Shown here: positions 15,786-24,297 of the stretch, one piece after another
Layout of the letters: each line of letters begins with the position of its first letter
How positions within the stretch are numbered: the first letter of the stretch is position 1
Assembly (NCBI GenBank): GCA_035461765.1
Contig: DATHUY010000149.1
Coordinates: 1 to 64,000 of the forward strand
Direction of reading: 5' to 3'
Source of the DNA: Longimicrobiales bacterium
GTDB lineage: Bacteria; Gemmatimonadota; Gemmatimonadetes; Longimicrobiales; RSA9
Length of the DNA: 64,000 nucleotides
Position numbers and translations under genes: made by a program
The notes under the pieces: generated by a model
Database searches by the model: none
What the model was told of the DNA's origin: nothing
The model's input: only the letters and a program-made list of their open reading frames with translations

Positions 15786-17832
15786 GCCGCTGCTGCGCGC
15801 ACCGCAATGGGAACCCGCAACGCCGGAGCCACTGCTCACGCGCGAATGGCTCGTGACGAACGGCCTGGGCGGCTATGCGTCGGGCACCGTCGCGGGGGCG
15901 GTCACGCGGCGCTATCACGGCCTGCTCGTCGCCGCACTGCCCGCGCCGCTCGGCCGCACTGTCATGCTCAACCATCTGCTCGAGGAGCTGCGACTGCCCG
16001 GCGGACGCCGTGTCGCGCTCGGCGGTACCGAAAACGCCGAGGGCCGGGATGTGCCAGGGGCGTCGTTCTTCGCGGACTTTCACCTGGACACCGGCCTGCC
16101 CGTATGGCGCTACCAGGTGGACGGGTTCCTGGTCGAGAAGCGGATCCTGATGCCGCACTTCCAGAACACCGTAGTCGTGACATACCGCATGCTCGAGGGC
16201 GCCGCTCCCCTGCGCCTGCGCCTGCGGCCGTCCGTGCACTTTCGATCCTATGAGGCTGCGGTGGACTCACCGCTGCAGGAGCCCTATCGGTTGATCGCGT
16301 CGCGGGAGCAGTTCGAGCTTCATGCGTGCTCGGCCGATCTGCCGCCGCTTCGGATCATGCAGCACGGCGGGCAGAACCCTGCGCTCGTCGTGAAGTCGCA
16401 GCGTCATTCGAGTATCGCATATCGCATCGAGCGCGATCGCGGCTACACCGCGGTCGGCGACCTGTGGAGTCCCGGCTACCTGAAGGCGGAGCTGACGCGG
16501 GATGAACCCGTTGCGCTCATCGCCTCGACGGAGGACTGGAGCACGATCACCGGTGCAGGGCTCGAGGACCTGTACGAGATCGAGAAGCTGCGTCGCAGCC
16601 GGCTCATCTCGCTCGCTCCGCCAGCCGCGCGGACGGGAGTGGCAGGCGAGCTCGTCCTCGCGGCCGATCAGTTCATCACGCAGCCCGCCGGCCGCGTCGC
16701 CGAGCAGGCACGCGCGCAGGCGGCCGGTCGCGAGCTGCGCACCGTCATCGCGGGCTACCACTGGTTCACCGACTGGGGGCGCGACACCATGATCTCGCTG
16801 GAAGGCCTTACGCTCAGCACGGGCCGTTTCCGTGAAGCCAGCGACATCCTGCGCACGTTCGCCCGCTACGTGCGCGACGGCCTGATCCCGAACATGTTTC
16901 CCGATCAGTCGACCGAGGGGCTGTACCATACCGCCGACGCGACTCTGTGGTTCTTCCATGCCGTTGAGCGATACATGCACCACACCGGTGATGCGACACT
17001 CATCGCTGACCTCCTGCCGACGTTCACGGGCATTGCCGATCGACATCTCGCCGGCACGCATTTCGGTATTGGCGTCGATCCCGGCGACGGTCTGCTGCGA
17101 CAGGGTGAAGAGGGCTACCAGCTGACATGGATGGATGCCAAGGTCGGTGACTGGGTCGTGACGCCGCGACGCGGGAAGGCCGTCGAGCTGAACGCGCTCT
17201 GGTACAATGCGCTGCGTCTGCTCGAGGGATGGTGCCGCGAGGCCGGCGATGAGACGCAGGCTCAGTCGCTCGCGCACCACGCCGAACGCGTCCATGAGTC
17301 CTTCAACCGCCGCTTCTGGTACGAGGAAGGGCAGTACCTCTATGACGTCGTCGACGGCGAGCAGGGTGATGACACGGCGTGTCGACCCAACCAGATATTC
17401 TCTGTGTCGCTGGATCATCCGGTGCTCGACAGCGAGCGCTGGAAAGCCGTGGTGGACACGGTCGAGGCGCGGCTGCTCACGCCCGTGGGGCTCCGTTCAC
17501 TCGCGCCGGATCACCCCGATTATCAGCCACGCTACTGGGGTGACCTGCACGCCCGCGACGCCGCGTACCATCAGGGAACGGTCTGGGGCTGGCTCATCGG
17601 GCCGTTCATTGATGCATGGCTGCGCTGCTACCCCGCGGAGCGCGCACGCGCCCGCGCCATGCTGAGCGGCCTGATCGACCACCTCGACGAGTTCGGGGTC
17701 GGCACCATAGCCGAGATCTTCGATGCTGAGGAGCCGTACGCACCGCGCGGCTGCATCGCGCAGGCCTGGTCGGTCGCCGAGGTGCTGCGCTGCTGGGGGC
17801 GGACCGAGGATGGCGCGCCGCCGAACGTATAG
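15778..17832 (+). CDS. Glycogen debranching enzyme, amylo-alpha-1,6-glucosidase (GH133)
   Basis: The 684-residue cytoplasmic protein matches the archaeal/bacterial GDE type. The N-terminal domain starts EWLVTNGLGGYASGTVAGAV and runs on through RRYHGLLVAALP to about residue 250. The C-terminal (alpha/alpha)6 GH133 domain follows, with the signature HWFTDWGRDTMISLEGL (328-344, D336 conserved), NMFPDQSTEGLYHTADATLW, QLTWMDAKVGDWVVTPRRGK and a late YWGDLHARDAAYHQGTVWGW. It hydrolyses alpha-1,6 branch glucose of glycogen limit dextrins. The overlap with treZ means co-translation; together they would convert branched glucan to linear chains, and TreZ would release trehalose if TreY is supplied elsewhere. 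The stop faces the convergent M50-like gene only 29 bases away, with no clear hairpin. Confidence 0.92.
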   Translation: MTEPLLRAPQWEPATPEPLLTREWLVTNGLGGYASGTVAGAVTRRYHGLLVAALPAPLGRTVMLNHLLEELRLPGGRRVALGGTENAEGRDVPGASFFADFHLDTGLPVWRYQVDGFLVEKRILMPHFQNTVVVTYRMLEGAAPLRLRLRPSVHFRSYEAAVDSPLQEPYRLIASREQFELHACSADLPPLRIMQHGGQNPALVVKSQRHSSIAYRIERDRGYTAVGDLWSPGYLKAELTRDEPVALIASTEDWSTITGAGLEDLYEIEKLRRSRLISLAPPAARTGVAGELVLAADQFITQPAGRVAEQARAQAAGRELRTVIAGYHWFTDWGRDTMISLEGLTLSTGRFREASDILRTFARYVRDGLIPNMFPDQSTEGLYHTADATLWFFHAVERYMHHTGDATLIADLLPTFTGIADRHLAGTHFGIGVDPGDGLLRQGEEGYQLTWMDAKVGDWVVTPRRGKAVELNALWYNALRLLEGWCREAGDETQAQSLAHHAERVHESFNRRFWYEEGQYLYDVVDGEQGDDTACRPNQIFSVSLDHPVLDSERWKAVVDTVEARLLTPVGLRSLAPDHPDYQPRYWGDLHARDAAYHQGTVWGWLIGPFIDAWLRCYPAERARARAMLSGLIDHLDEFGVGTIAEIFDAEEPYAPRGCIAQAWSVAEVLRCWGRTEDGAPPNV

Positions 17833-17861
17833 GTGGAATCAGGTGGAGGACCGACTCGCGT

Positions 17862-18533
17862 TCACGCCCGCGCCAGCCATCTCCGCATACCGATCCAGCA
17901 TGCAGCGATCGCGAGGCCGATCCAGAGGAATCCCCAGAACACGGTGGGCACGCCGGTGAGATCGGCGAGCATGGCGGCATCGGACTGCACGTGCGGGCGG
18001 GCGAGGATGTCACTGCGGATATCGAGGAGCGCATAGAGTGCGCTGGTGAGGCCGAGCACGAGCAGCACGTTCGCGATACCCCGCGCGGGGAGCTTGCGCG
18101 CGGAAATGATCAGTGCGGCGCCGAAGAGAGCGGTGAAGATGAAGCCGAACAGGTTGCGGAGGTAGAGTGCGGCAATGAGCAGCACGAAAGCACCGAGCAC
18201 GCCGACGGCCCAGCGTGCGTAGCGCGTGCGGGCACCCGCGAGCTCGATGAGGAGGAGACCCCAGAGCAGGCTGCCCAGATAGCCGGCCGACAGGATCAGA
18301 AAGCTGTTCCCGCCAAGAACGTACGTGGCACCGCCCTGATTCATGTCGAGCAGGATGCGCTCGACCGCGCCGCCGCTCGCCAGTGCGGCCAGTGCATGGC
18401 TGATCTCGTGGAGCAGGACGACGAAGATCTTGAGCGGGAAGATGACGGGCGTCAGCCAGAGCAGCCACAGCGCAATGTAGAACACGGCGATGCCGAGCAG
18501 CAGGCGGGTCCGGCGTCGGGTGGCAGGTTTCAT
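17862..18533 (-). CDS. M50B-like membrane metallopeptidase family protein
   Basis: The 223-residue polytopic protein has about six hydrophobic segments. The zincin motif HEISH lies in the second one (FVVLLHEISHALAALASGG, about 38-56), and a downstream GYLGSLLWGLLL segment corresponds to the conserved glycine-rich helix of the M50B group. The third ligand Asp of intramembrane site-2 proteases (usually in an NxxPxxxxDG motif) is not obvious, so proteolysis is not certain. Its start lies 5 bases after the stop of the CDF exporter on the same strand, so the two form an operon. It could equally be a membrane-remodelling or chaperone-like relative. Confidence 0.78.
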   Translation of the reverse strand: MKPATRRRTRLLLGIAVFYIALWLLWLTPVIFPLKIFVVLLHEISHALAALASGGAVERILLDMNQGGATYVLGGNSFLILSAGYLGSLLWGLLLIELAGARTRYARWAVGVLGAFVLLIAALYLRNLFGFIFTALFGAALIISARKLPARGIANVLLVLGLTSALYALLDIRSDILARPHVQSDAAMLADLTGVPTVFWGFLWIGLAIAACWIGMRRWLARA

Positions 18534-18538
18534 GGCCT

Positions 18539-19558
18539 TCAGTACGCCGTTCGGTCGTTGCCTGTTTCGCGCGGGCGCGGCCGGTGTCCGCTCAGCCTGC
18601 CACGCGGCTCGCCGCGCTCGTCGAGTGCGCCCTCGTAGGGCTCCATGTGGATCGTCGCATCGATCACGAGCGGCAGGTTGGTGACGATGCGGCTGCGCAC
18701 GCGCCCGCCGAGCCCGTGCGCGTCCCTGAGGCTGAGAGCAGGATCCGCCTGCACGTGCACGGTCACGAAGTGACCGACACCTGCGCGGCGTGCGACGACC
18801 TTCTCGATACGCAGCACACCATCCTCGCGTGCGGCCTCCTCCGCGACGCTGTCGAGCAGCTCGGTCTCCGGTGCACGGTCCATGAGGTCGGCGAGTGCCG
18901 GGCGAAGCAGCCGGATACCGTTGAACGCGATGATCGTCGACGCGAGCAGCGCGGCCACATCATCGGCCGCCGCGTACTGCTGTCCGCCGATGAGCGCGAT
19001 GCTGATCCCGAGGAATGCGGCGCCGGACGTGATCGCGTCGGAGCGATGATGCCACGCGTCCGCCTGCACGATGCCACTCTCCAGCGCTTCACCCTCCCGC
19101 ATCACGAAGCGGAACAGGGCTTCCTTGATTGCGATCACCACGACGAGCACGATCAGCGTGAACGGCGCGGGCAGGTGGTGCGGAGTCAGGATCTCGCGTA
19201 CGGCCTCGATCGCGATTCCGACGGCAGCGCCCATCAGCATCAGCGAGACGGCGGCCGCAGCGACGGATTCCGCCTTGCCATATCCGAAGTGGTACGTCTC
19301 GTCGGCAGAGCGCGCGGCTACATGTATGCCGCGCCAGACGATCAGGCTGGAGAAGATGTCGAGCGATGACTCGACGCCATCGGCGATGAGTGCGTAGGAA
19401 TGGCCGACAATGCCGGTGCCGATCTTGATGACGACCAGCGCCGCGTTGATCAGCAGGCCCGCCTGTGCTACACGGATGCTGCGCTGTGCCCGCTCGCTGC
19501 TGCCCAATGCCCCCTCATCCTGACGTGGATCGCGCTGCGGACAAGGTACCGCATCCAC
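18539..19558 (-). CDS. Cation diffusion facilitator metal exporter
   Basis: The 339-residue inner-membrane protein has six helices and a cytoplasmic C-terminal domain. Metal-site motifs are present: DGVESSLDIFSSL in TM2 and HHRSDAITSGAAFLG in TM5 (the HxxxD pair), with the conserved YHFGYGKAESVAAA after TM2. The C-terminal domain (ARREDGVLRIEKV to VIDATIHMEPYE) is the usual CDF beta-alpha-beta fold. It should export Zn2+, Fe2+, Mn2+ or Co2+ against protons; metal choice cannot be read reliably. The first 25 residues are variable and there is no good SD at ATG 19558, so the true start may be somewhat downstream. It is followed closely by the M50-like gene. Confidence 0.9.
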   Translation of the reverse strand: MDAVPCPQRDPRQDEGALGSSERAQRSIRVAQAGLLINAALVVIKIGTGIVGHSYALIADGVESSLDIFSSLIVWRGIHVAARSADETYHFGYGKAESVAAAAVSLMLMGAAVGIAIEAVREILTPHHLPAPFTLIVLVVVIAIKEALFRFVMREGEALESGIVQADAWHHRSDAITSGAAFLGISIALIGGQQYAAADDVAALLASTIIAFNGIRLLRPALADLMDRAPETELLDSVAEEAAREDGVLRIEKVVARRAGVGHFVTVHVQADPALSLRDAHGLGGRVRSRIVTNLPLVIDATIHMEPYEGALDERGEPRGRLSGHRPRPRETGNDRTAY

Positions 19559-19583
19559 GACAGGAAATCAGCGGCGACGCGAA

Positions 19584-19613
19584 GGGGGCGCGACGAAGAT
19601 GCGTCGCGCCCCC
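19584..19613 (-). terminator. Strong hairpin terminator
   Basis: A perfect 12-bp stem (19584-19595 with 19602-19613) has a 6-nt loop. It lies just after the stop of the 19653-20144 gene on the minus strand and before the CDF start, and is followed on the minus strand by TTCG. Confidence 0.75.
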
Positions 19614-19652
19614 ACCGCCTGCCATCCGGTGCAGGCCGCACAGGTGATCCTG

Positions 19653-20144
19653 TCACACGGAGAGGCGCGCCATCAGCCTTGCACGCTGTTCCATGGAGAG
19701 CAGCGGTGACGCAGCCAGAAGTTCGGCCCGCTCCACCAGGTCGCGGGCTTTGCGCGCGTCCTTCAGCTCGACTGAAGCATGAGCCGCGTCAATGAGCGCG
19801 TTCGCCGCATCGATGACCGCACCGCGGGCCAGTGCGTGATCCGCGGCCTTGAGCATGTTGGAGCGTGCCGCACTGAAATCACCAATGGCCGCACGGATTC
19901 GGCCTGCGTACACCAGGCAGTCGTATGCCTCCGGGTCCTCGGCTCCGCGCAGCTCCGCCGACTGTTCGAGCAGCCGTACGGCCTTCTTCCACTGCTTCGG
20001 CTGCGAGAAGAGCGCTTCGGCCTGCGCGTGCAGCTCCGCCGCGCGTTCCGGGTCCGGCACCTCAGCCGGCTGATCGGCCAGAACCGGTGCGGCCGACAGG
20101 ATCGTCGCCAGGGCCACAGTCAGAGTGATTCGCTTCGCATTCAT
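19653..20144 (-). CDS. Small secreted TPR-like protein
   Basis: The ATG at 20144 (163 residues) is supported by a strong GAGGAGG ribosome site about 6 bases upstream and by a signal peptide (KRITLTVALATILSAAPVLA). A longer frame upstream lacks these. The mature protein is helical and Ala-rich, with two or three TPR-like pairs: ERAAELHAQAEALFSQPKQW, LVYAGRIRAAIGDFSAARSN, and NALIDAAHASVELKDARKA. It is probably a periplasmic scaffold; no enzyme motif is seen. It is divergent from the M48 gene across 257 bases and closed by a perfect hairpin. Confidence 0.75.
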   Translation of the reverse strand: MNAKRITLTVALATILSAAPVLADQPAEVPDPERAAELHAQAEALFSQPKQWKKAVRLLEQSAELRGAEDPEAYDCLVYAGRIRAAIGDFSAARSNMLKAADHALARGAVIDAANALIDAAHASVELKDARKARDLVERAELLAASPLLSMEQRARLMARLSV

Positions 20145-20211
20145 GAAAGACCTCCTCGGGTGTTGCCGCCGCTCCCCCACCTGCAGAGACGGCAGCGTGG
20201 TGCTCAGAGGA

Positions 20212-20239
20212 TTGGACGCGCGCGCACCCGGAATAGATT
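20212..20239 (+). promoter_or_regulatory. Possible promoter for the M48 gene
   Basis: TTGGAC, a 16-bp spacer and TAGATT lie in the divergent spacer, predicting a leader of about 155 nt. Each box matches consensus at four of six positions. Nothing else in this 257-base spacer stands out. Confidence 0.3.
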
Positions 20240-20401
20240 CGCCTGCGGGACAGGCGGCAGCCTGGGTGTGATGCACCCGGGTACATCCGGGGATGACCTC
20301 CGCCCACCGGCGTGGGGTCCGCATCTTGCCCACACACCACCCGGACCGGACACCACGACGCGCGCGTATCGCGCGCCTGACCGACACGACAGGAGCACCA
20401 C

Positions 20402-21844
20402 GTGCGACGCCTGACATTACTCGCCTCGATGCCGCTACTCGCCGTCCTCCCGCTCTCCAGCGGCTGTGCCACGAATCCCGTAACGGGCGAACGCCAGCTG
20501 GCCCTGATCTCCGAATCGCAGGAGATCCAGATGGGCCAGGAGGCCGCGGTGCAGGCCGCGCAATCGATCGGCCTCGTCGAGGACGCGGCGCTCCAGAGCT
20601 ACGTGGCACGCATCGGCAGCACGATGGCCGCACAGTCGGAGCGCCCCGATCTGCCGTGGAGCTTCCAGGTGGTGGATGACCCGACCCCGAACGCGTTCGC
20701 ACTGCCGGGCGGGCCAATCTTCGTCACACGCGGGATACTGGCGCTCATGGGCTCGGAGGCGGAGCTCGCCGGTGTGCTCGGACACGAGATCGGGCACATC
20801 ACAGCGCGCCATTCCGTGACACTGCTGAGCCGTGCACAGCTGGCGCAGCTCACTCTGGGCGTCGGATCCATTCTCGTCCCGGAGATCGCCCAGCTCGGGC
20901 AGCTGGCCGGCGCCGGGCTCCAGCTGCTGTTCCTCAGCTACGGCCGCGATGCCGAGCGGCAGGCCGACGACCTTGGATTCGGATACGCACTCCGGCAGAA
21001 CTACGACGTGCGCGAGATGGTGAACATGTTCGCGCAACTGCAGCGCGCGAGCCAGGCAGCCGGTCAGAGTCCGCTGCCGACGTGGCTCGCCAGCCATCCC
21101 TACCCGGAGGAGCGCATCGAGCGCATCCAGCAGGCTCTGGCGACGCTGAATCAGGACCTCAGCGGGACGAAGAAGAACGTCGACGTGTACATGAACCGCA
21201 TCGACAACCTGGTGTACGGCGACAACCCGCGTGCAGGGTTCTTCGAGGGCGGACTCTTCCTGCACCCTGACCTGCGCTTTCGAATGCAGTTCCCCCAGGG
21301 CTGGCAGACGCAGAACCTGGCGCAGTCCGTCTCCGCGCTCAGCCCGCAGAAGGATGCCGTCATCCAGCTGACGCTCGCGCAGGGCAGCGAGACACAGGCG
21401 GCCAACCAGTTCTTTGGACAACAGGGCATCGCTTCCAGCCAGGTCAGCCGTACGACCATCAATGGGTTCCCTGCGGTCACCGGCTACTTCCAGGGCCAGA
21501 CGCAGGACGGCGTCGTCGCCGGCGTGGCGGCGTTCATTTCCTTCGAGAACCGGACGTACCAGATCCTGTCGTTCACCCCGGCCCAGCAGCTCCAGCGCTA
21601 TGACCAGCTGTTCCGGAGTGTCGTCGGCTCGTTCGACCGGCTGACCGACTCACGTGCGCTGAATGTCCAGCCGAACCGCATCTCGATCGTGCGGCCGAGC
21701 CAGGCCATGACGCTCGAAGAGTTCAATCGCCGATATCCCTCGCGCATCGACATTGCCGAGCTTGCGCTGATCAACCAGCTCCAGGACGGCAACTCACGGA
21801 TCCCTGCGGGGACACCGGTGAAGCGGATCGTGACCGGGCAGTAG
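20402..21844 (+). CDS. M48-family metalloprotease lipoprotein (BepA/YfgC-like)
   Basis: The 480-residue envelope protease starts at GTG 20402, with AGGAG 7 bases before it. A signal peptide ends in the lipobox LSSGC (Cys22), and NPVTGERQLALISESQEI follows as in Ste24p-like lipoproteins. The zinc site is HEIGH (128-132) within GSEAELAGVLGHEIGHITAR. The third-ligand segment is GRDAERQADDLGFGYAL, and ASHPYPEERIERIQ closes the catalytic domain near residue 245. The C-terminal 220 residues contain a PDZ-like or substrate-binding region and a final segment (ALNVQPNRISIVR to GTPVKRI) seen in longer relatives. BepA-type proteins police outer-membrane assembly by degrading stalled barrels. It is convergent with the ABC operon, with a long inverted repeat between them. 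Confidence 0.92.
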   Translation: MRRLTLLASMPLLAVLPLSSGCATNPVTGERQLALISESQEIQMGQEAAVQAAQSIGLVEDAALQSYVARIGSTMAAQSERPDLPWSFQVVDDPTPNAFALPGGPIFVTRGILALMGSEAELAGVLGHEIGHITARHSVTLLSRAQLAQLTLGVGSILVPEIAQLGQLAGAGLQLLFLSYGRDAERQADDLGFGYALRQNYDVREMVNMFAQLQRASQAAGQSPLPTWLASHPYPEERIERIQQALATLNQDLSGTKKNVDVYMNRIDNLVYGDNPRAGFFEGGLFLHPDLRFRMQFPQGWQTQNLAQSVSALSPQKDAVIQLTLAQGSETQAANQFFGQQGIASSQVSRTTINGFPAVTGYFQGQTQDGVVAGVAAFISFENRTYQILSFTPAQQLQRYDQLFRSVVGSFDRLTDSRALNVQPNRISIVRPSQAMTLEEFNRRYPSRIDIAELALINQLQDGNSRIPAGTPVKRIVTGQ

Positions 21845-21852
21845 ACTCATAC

Positions 21853-21993
21853 GAGCGGGATCGTGTTCGTGTGCGGGATCGGGTTACCGACATCGGACGC
21901 GGGATCAGGCGCGGGCGACGGGGTCGAGCGGGAGCAGACGGTCAGGCGCCCGCCCGATCCCGCCCGATCCCCCACACGAACACGCTCCCGCTC
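21853..21993. repeat. Long imperfect inverted repeat between convergent genes
   Basis: The arms 21853-21883 and 21963-21993 are 31 nt each with two mismatches; the loop is 79 nt. CGGGATC or its reverse complement recurs inside the arms and loop. It begins 9 bases after the M48 stop and ends 20 bases before the end of the convergent permease gene. It may act as a bidirectional terminator, mRNA-end protector or REP-like element. Confidence 0.75.
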
Positions 21994-22012
21994 CCGATCC
22001 CGAATTCGTCGA

Positions 22013-23179
22013 TCACCTCACTGACTGTCCAAACCGCACGACAGCTCCGGCGAGTACCACCACTGCCATTCCGGTCACGATCGTGAGCGGCATCATGATG
22101 TCTGCGAGTCCGTGCCCCTTCAGGAAGATGCCGCGCACGATCACGAGAAAGTGGCGCAGCGGGTTCAGCAGCGTGAGTGTCTGGAAGAGCGGCGGCATCG
22201 TCTCGATCGGATACATGAATCCGGAGAGAATCACGACGGGGAGGAACAGCAGAAACATCCCCATGAAGGCCTCCTGCTGCGTCCTGGATATGGTGGAGAT
22301 GAAGAGGCCGAGGCCGAGGCTGGCGAGGATGTAGACGAACGATGCAATGAGCAGGGCGGCGACACTGCCCCGGAGCGGTATGTCGAACCAGAGAAGCGCC
22401 ACAGCGCAGATGAGGGCCAGGTCGACAAGTGCGATGATCGCGACGGGGATGGTCTTGCCGAGGATCAGCTCGCCGGCGGTGAGCGGGCTCACGAGCAGCT
22501 GCTCGAGCGTACCGAGCTCGCGCTCGCGCACCACACCGAGCGCGGTGAGCAGCAGTGCCATCATCATGAGCAGCACGCCGATGATGGCCGGGACGTTGTA
22601 GACGCGGCTCGTCAGCTCCTCATTGAACCACGCGCGCGCACGCAGGTCGACGCCGCCGTCGAGTTCAGTACTGCGACCCGCGGCCTGCCGGACACCGAAC
22701 TCCTGTACAATCCGACTGGCGTAGCCCTGCGCGACGGTCGCGGTGTTGGAGCTGGTCCCGTCCACGAGCACCTGCACGGTGGCGCCGCGACCGGCGGCGA
22801 GGTCACGGGCGAAGCCGCTGGGTATCTCGAGACCGACCACCGCACTGCCGTCGTCGAGCGCGGCCGCCATGTCAGCGGGCCGATCGGACTGGCCGACGAT
22901 GCGGAAATAGCCGCCCGCGGTGAATGCGTCCTGAAGGGCGCGCGACTGCGTCGTCCGGTCATGATCCACGACGAAAGTGCTCACGTCGTGGACGTCCGTG
23001 GTTACGGCATAGCCGAACAGCAGAAGCTGGATGATGGGGGCAGCGAATACGATCCGTTTCGTCTTCGGATCGCGCAGCAGCTGTCGCAGCTCCTTGCGCA
23101 CGAGAGCACGCACGCGGCGCAGTGACGCCGTGCGGGCGGAGCCCTGCCGTTCGGCACCGTCTGCCCGCCGCGTCGTCAT
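22013..23179 (-). CDS. ABC-2 type exporter permease (YbhR/YhhJ-like), second subunit
   Basis: This is a 388-residue inner-membrane permease. The start at ATG 23179 (MTTRRADG) overlaps the upstream permease stop by 4 nt. Layout: cytoplasmic N-terminus (RALVRKELRQLLRDPKTKR), TM1 (IVFAAPIIQLLLFGYAV), a periplasmic domain of about 150 residues (VVDHDRTTQSRALQDAF onward), then five TM segments including VYNVPAIIGVLLMMMALLLT and VVILSGFMYPIETMPP. It is similar in plan to its neighbour at 23176-24297, so the pair probably forms a heterodimeric channel driven by the two ATPases. Last gene of the six-gene operon. Confidence 0.9.
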   Translation of the reverse strand: MTTRRADGAERQGSARTASLRRVRALVRKELRQLLRDPKTKRIVFAAPIIQLLLFGYAVTTDVHDVSTFVVDHDRTTQSRALQDAFTAGGYFRIVGQSDRPADMAAALDDGSAVVGLEIPSGFARDLAAGRGATVQVLVDGTSSNTATVAQGYASRIVQEFGVRQAAGRSTELDGGVDLRARAWFNEELTSRVYNVPAIIGVLLMMMALLLTALGVVRERELGTLEQLLVSPLTAGELILGKTIPVAIIALVDLALICAVALLWFDIPLRGSVAALLIASFVYILASLGLGLFISTISRTQQEAFMGMFLLFLPVVILSGFMYPIETMPPLFQTLTLLNPLRHFLVIVRGIFLKGHGLADIMMPLTIVTGMAVVVLAGAVVRFGQSVR

Positions 23180-24297
23180 GCCGCGATCCTCTTGTCGAAC
23201 GCAGCGGTCGCGAGGCCGATTCCGATGGCCGCGAAAATCACCATCGATACGCCCTGTACCCACAGCACGTCGGGCCCGACGCCCTTCAGGAATACGCCGC
23301 GCGTCACGGCGATGTAATACTTCGCCGGCACGATGAAGCTGACCGCGCGGAGTGCCGCGGGCATGCTGGCGATGTCGAACAGGAAGCCGGAGAGCAGGAG
23401 AGCGGGCAGATATGTCACGACCATCGCCACCTGGGTGGCGAGCACCTGCGACTTGAGTACGGCGGACACGAACATGCCGAGGCCGAGCGCACCAAGCAGG
23501 AACAGGAGGGTCATCGTACCCAGCAGGAGAACGCTGCCGCGCAGCGGCACGTCGAAGATGATCACGCCGGCGGCGACGGTCGTCGCGACATCGAGCAGGC
23601 CGATACCGAGGTAAGGGAGCAGCTTGCCGAACACGACCTCCAGGCGGTGAACGGGCGTTGCCGCGAGCTGCTCCATCGTACCGCGCTCCCACTCGCGCGC
23701 AATCGTGAGCGCAGTCAGCATGGCAGCAATGATGGACATGATCACGGCGATCAGGCCCGGCACGATCATGTTGCTGCTTTCGAGCGTGGGGTTGTACCAG
23801 ATGCGCGTTTCCGCCGTCGCCGGCGCCTCGATGCGTCGCCCCTGCAGCAGCACGTCGCGCGAGAAGCCTGCCGCAATCGCGCTGCTGTAGTTCAGTGCCA
23901 CTGTGGCCGTATTCGCATCGCTGCCATCGAGCAGCAGCTGCACGGGCGCGGGGCGGCCGGCCGCGAGGTCGCGTGCAAAGCCCGGTGGTATGATCAGCCC
24001 GCCCATCACGCGGCCGTGCAGCAGATCCTCATCGATCCGGGCTGTCGTTTCGGGATGATCGACCACCGAAAAGTAGCCGCTCGCTTCGAACACCTCGACC
24101 AGGCGCCGGCTCGACGCCGTACGATCCTGGTCGATGACCGCAATGCGGATGTCGCTGATGTCCCAGCTGATGGCGTAGCCGAAGAAGAGCAGCATCAGCA
24201 GCGGCATGCCGAACGCGAGCACCATGCTGCGCGGGTCCCGACGCAGCTGCACCCACTCCTTGCGCGCCATGGCGCTGGTCCTGCGGAGCGACAACAT
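23176..24297 (-). CDS. ABC-2 type exporter permease (YbhS-like), first subunit
   Basis: The 373-residue permease has the same layout as the following one: N-terminal RRTSAMARKEWVQLRRDPRS, TM1 (MVLAFGMPLLMLLFFGYAI), a large periplasmic loop (IAVIDQDRTASSRRLVEVF to NPTLESSN), then a five-helix bundle with VTYLPALLLSGFLFDIAS. Paired permeases of this shape export drugs or lipophilic compounds. The start shares one base with the ATPase stop (TGATG) and the stop overlaps the next start by 4 nt, so translation is coupled on both sides. Confidence 0.9.
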   Translation of the reverse strand: MLSLRRTSAMARKEWVQLRRDPRSMVLAFGMPLLMLLFFGYAISWDISDIRIAVIDQDRTASSRRLVEVFEASGYFSVVDHPETTARIDEDLLHGRVMGGLIIPPGFARDLAAGRPAPVQLLLDGSDANTATVALNYSSAIAAGFSRDVLLQGRRIEAPATAETRIWYNPTLESSNMIVPGLIAVIMSIIAAMLTALTIAREWERGTMEQLAATPVHRLEVVFGKLLPYLGIGLLDVATTVAAGVIIFDVPLRGSVLLLGTMTLLFLLGALGLGMFVSAVLKSQVLATQVAMVVTYLPALLLSGFLFDIASMPAALRAVSFIVPAKYYIAVTRGVFLKGVGPDVLWVQGVSMVIFAAIGIGLATAAFDKRIAA

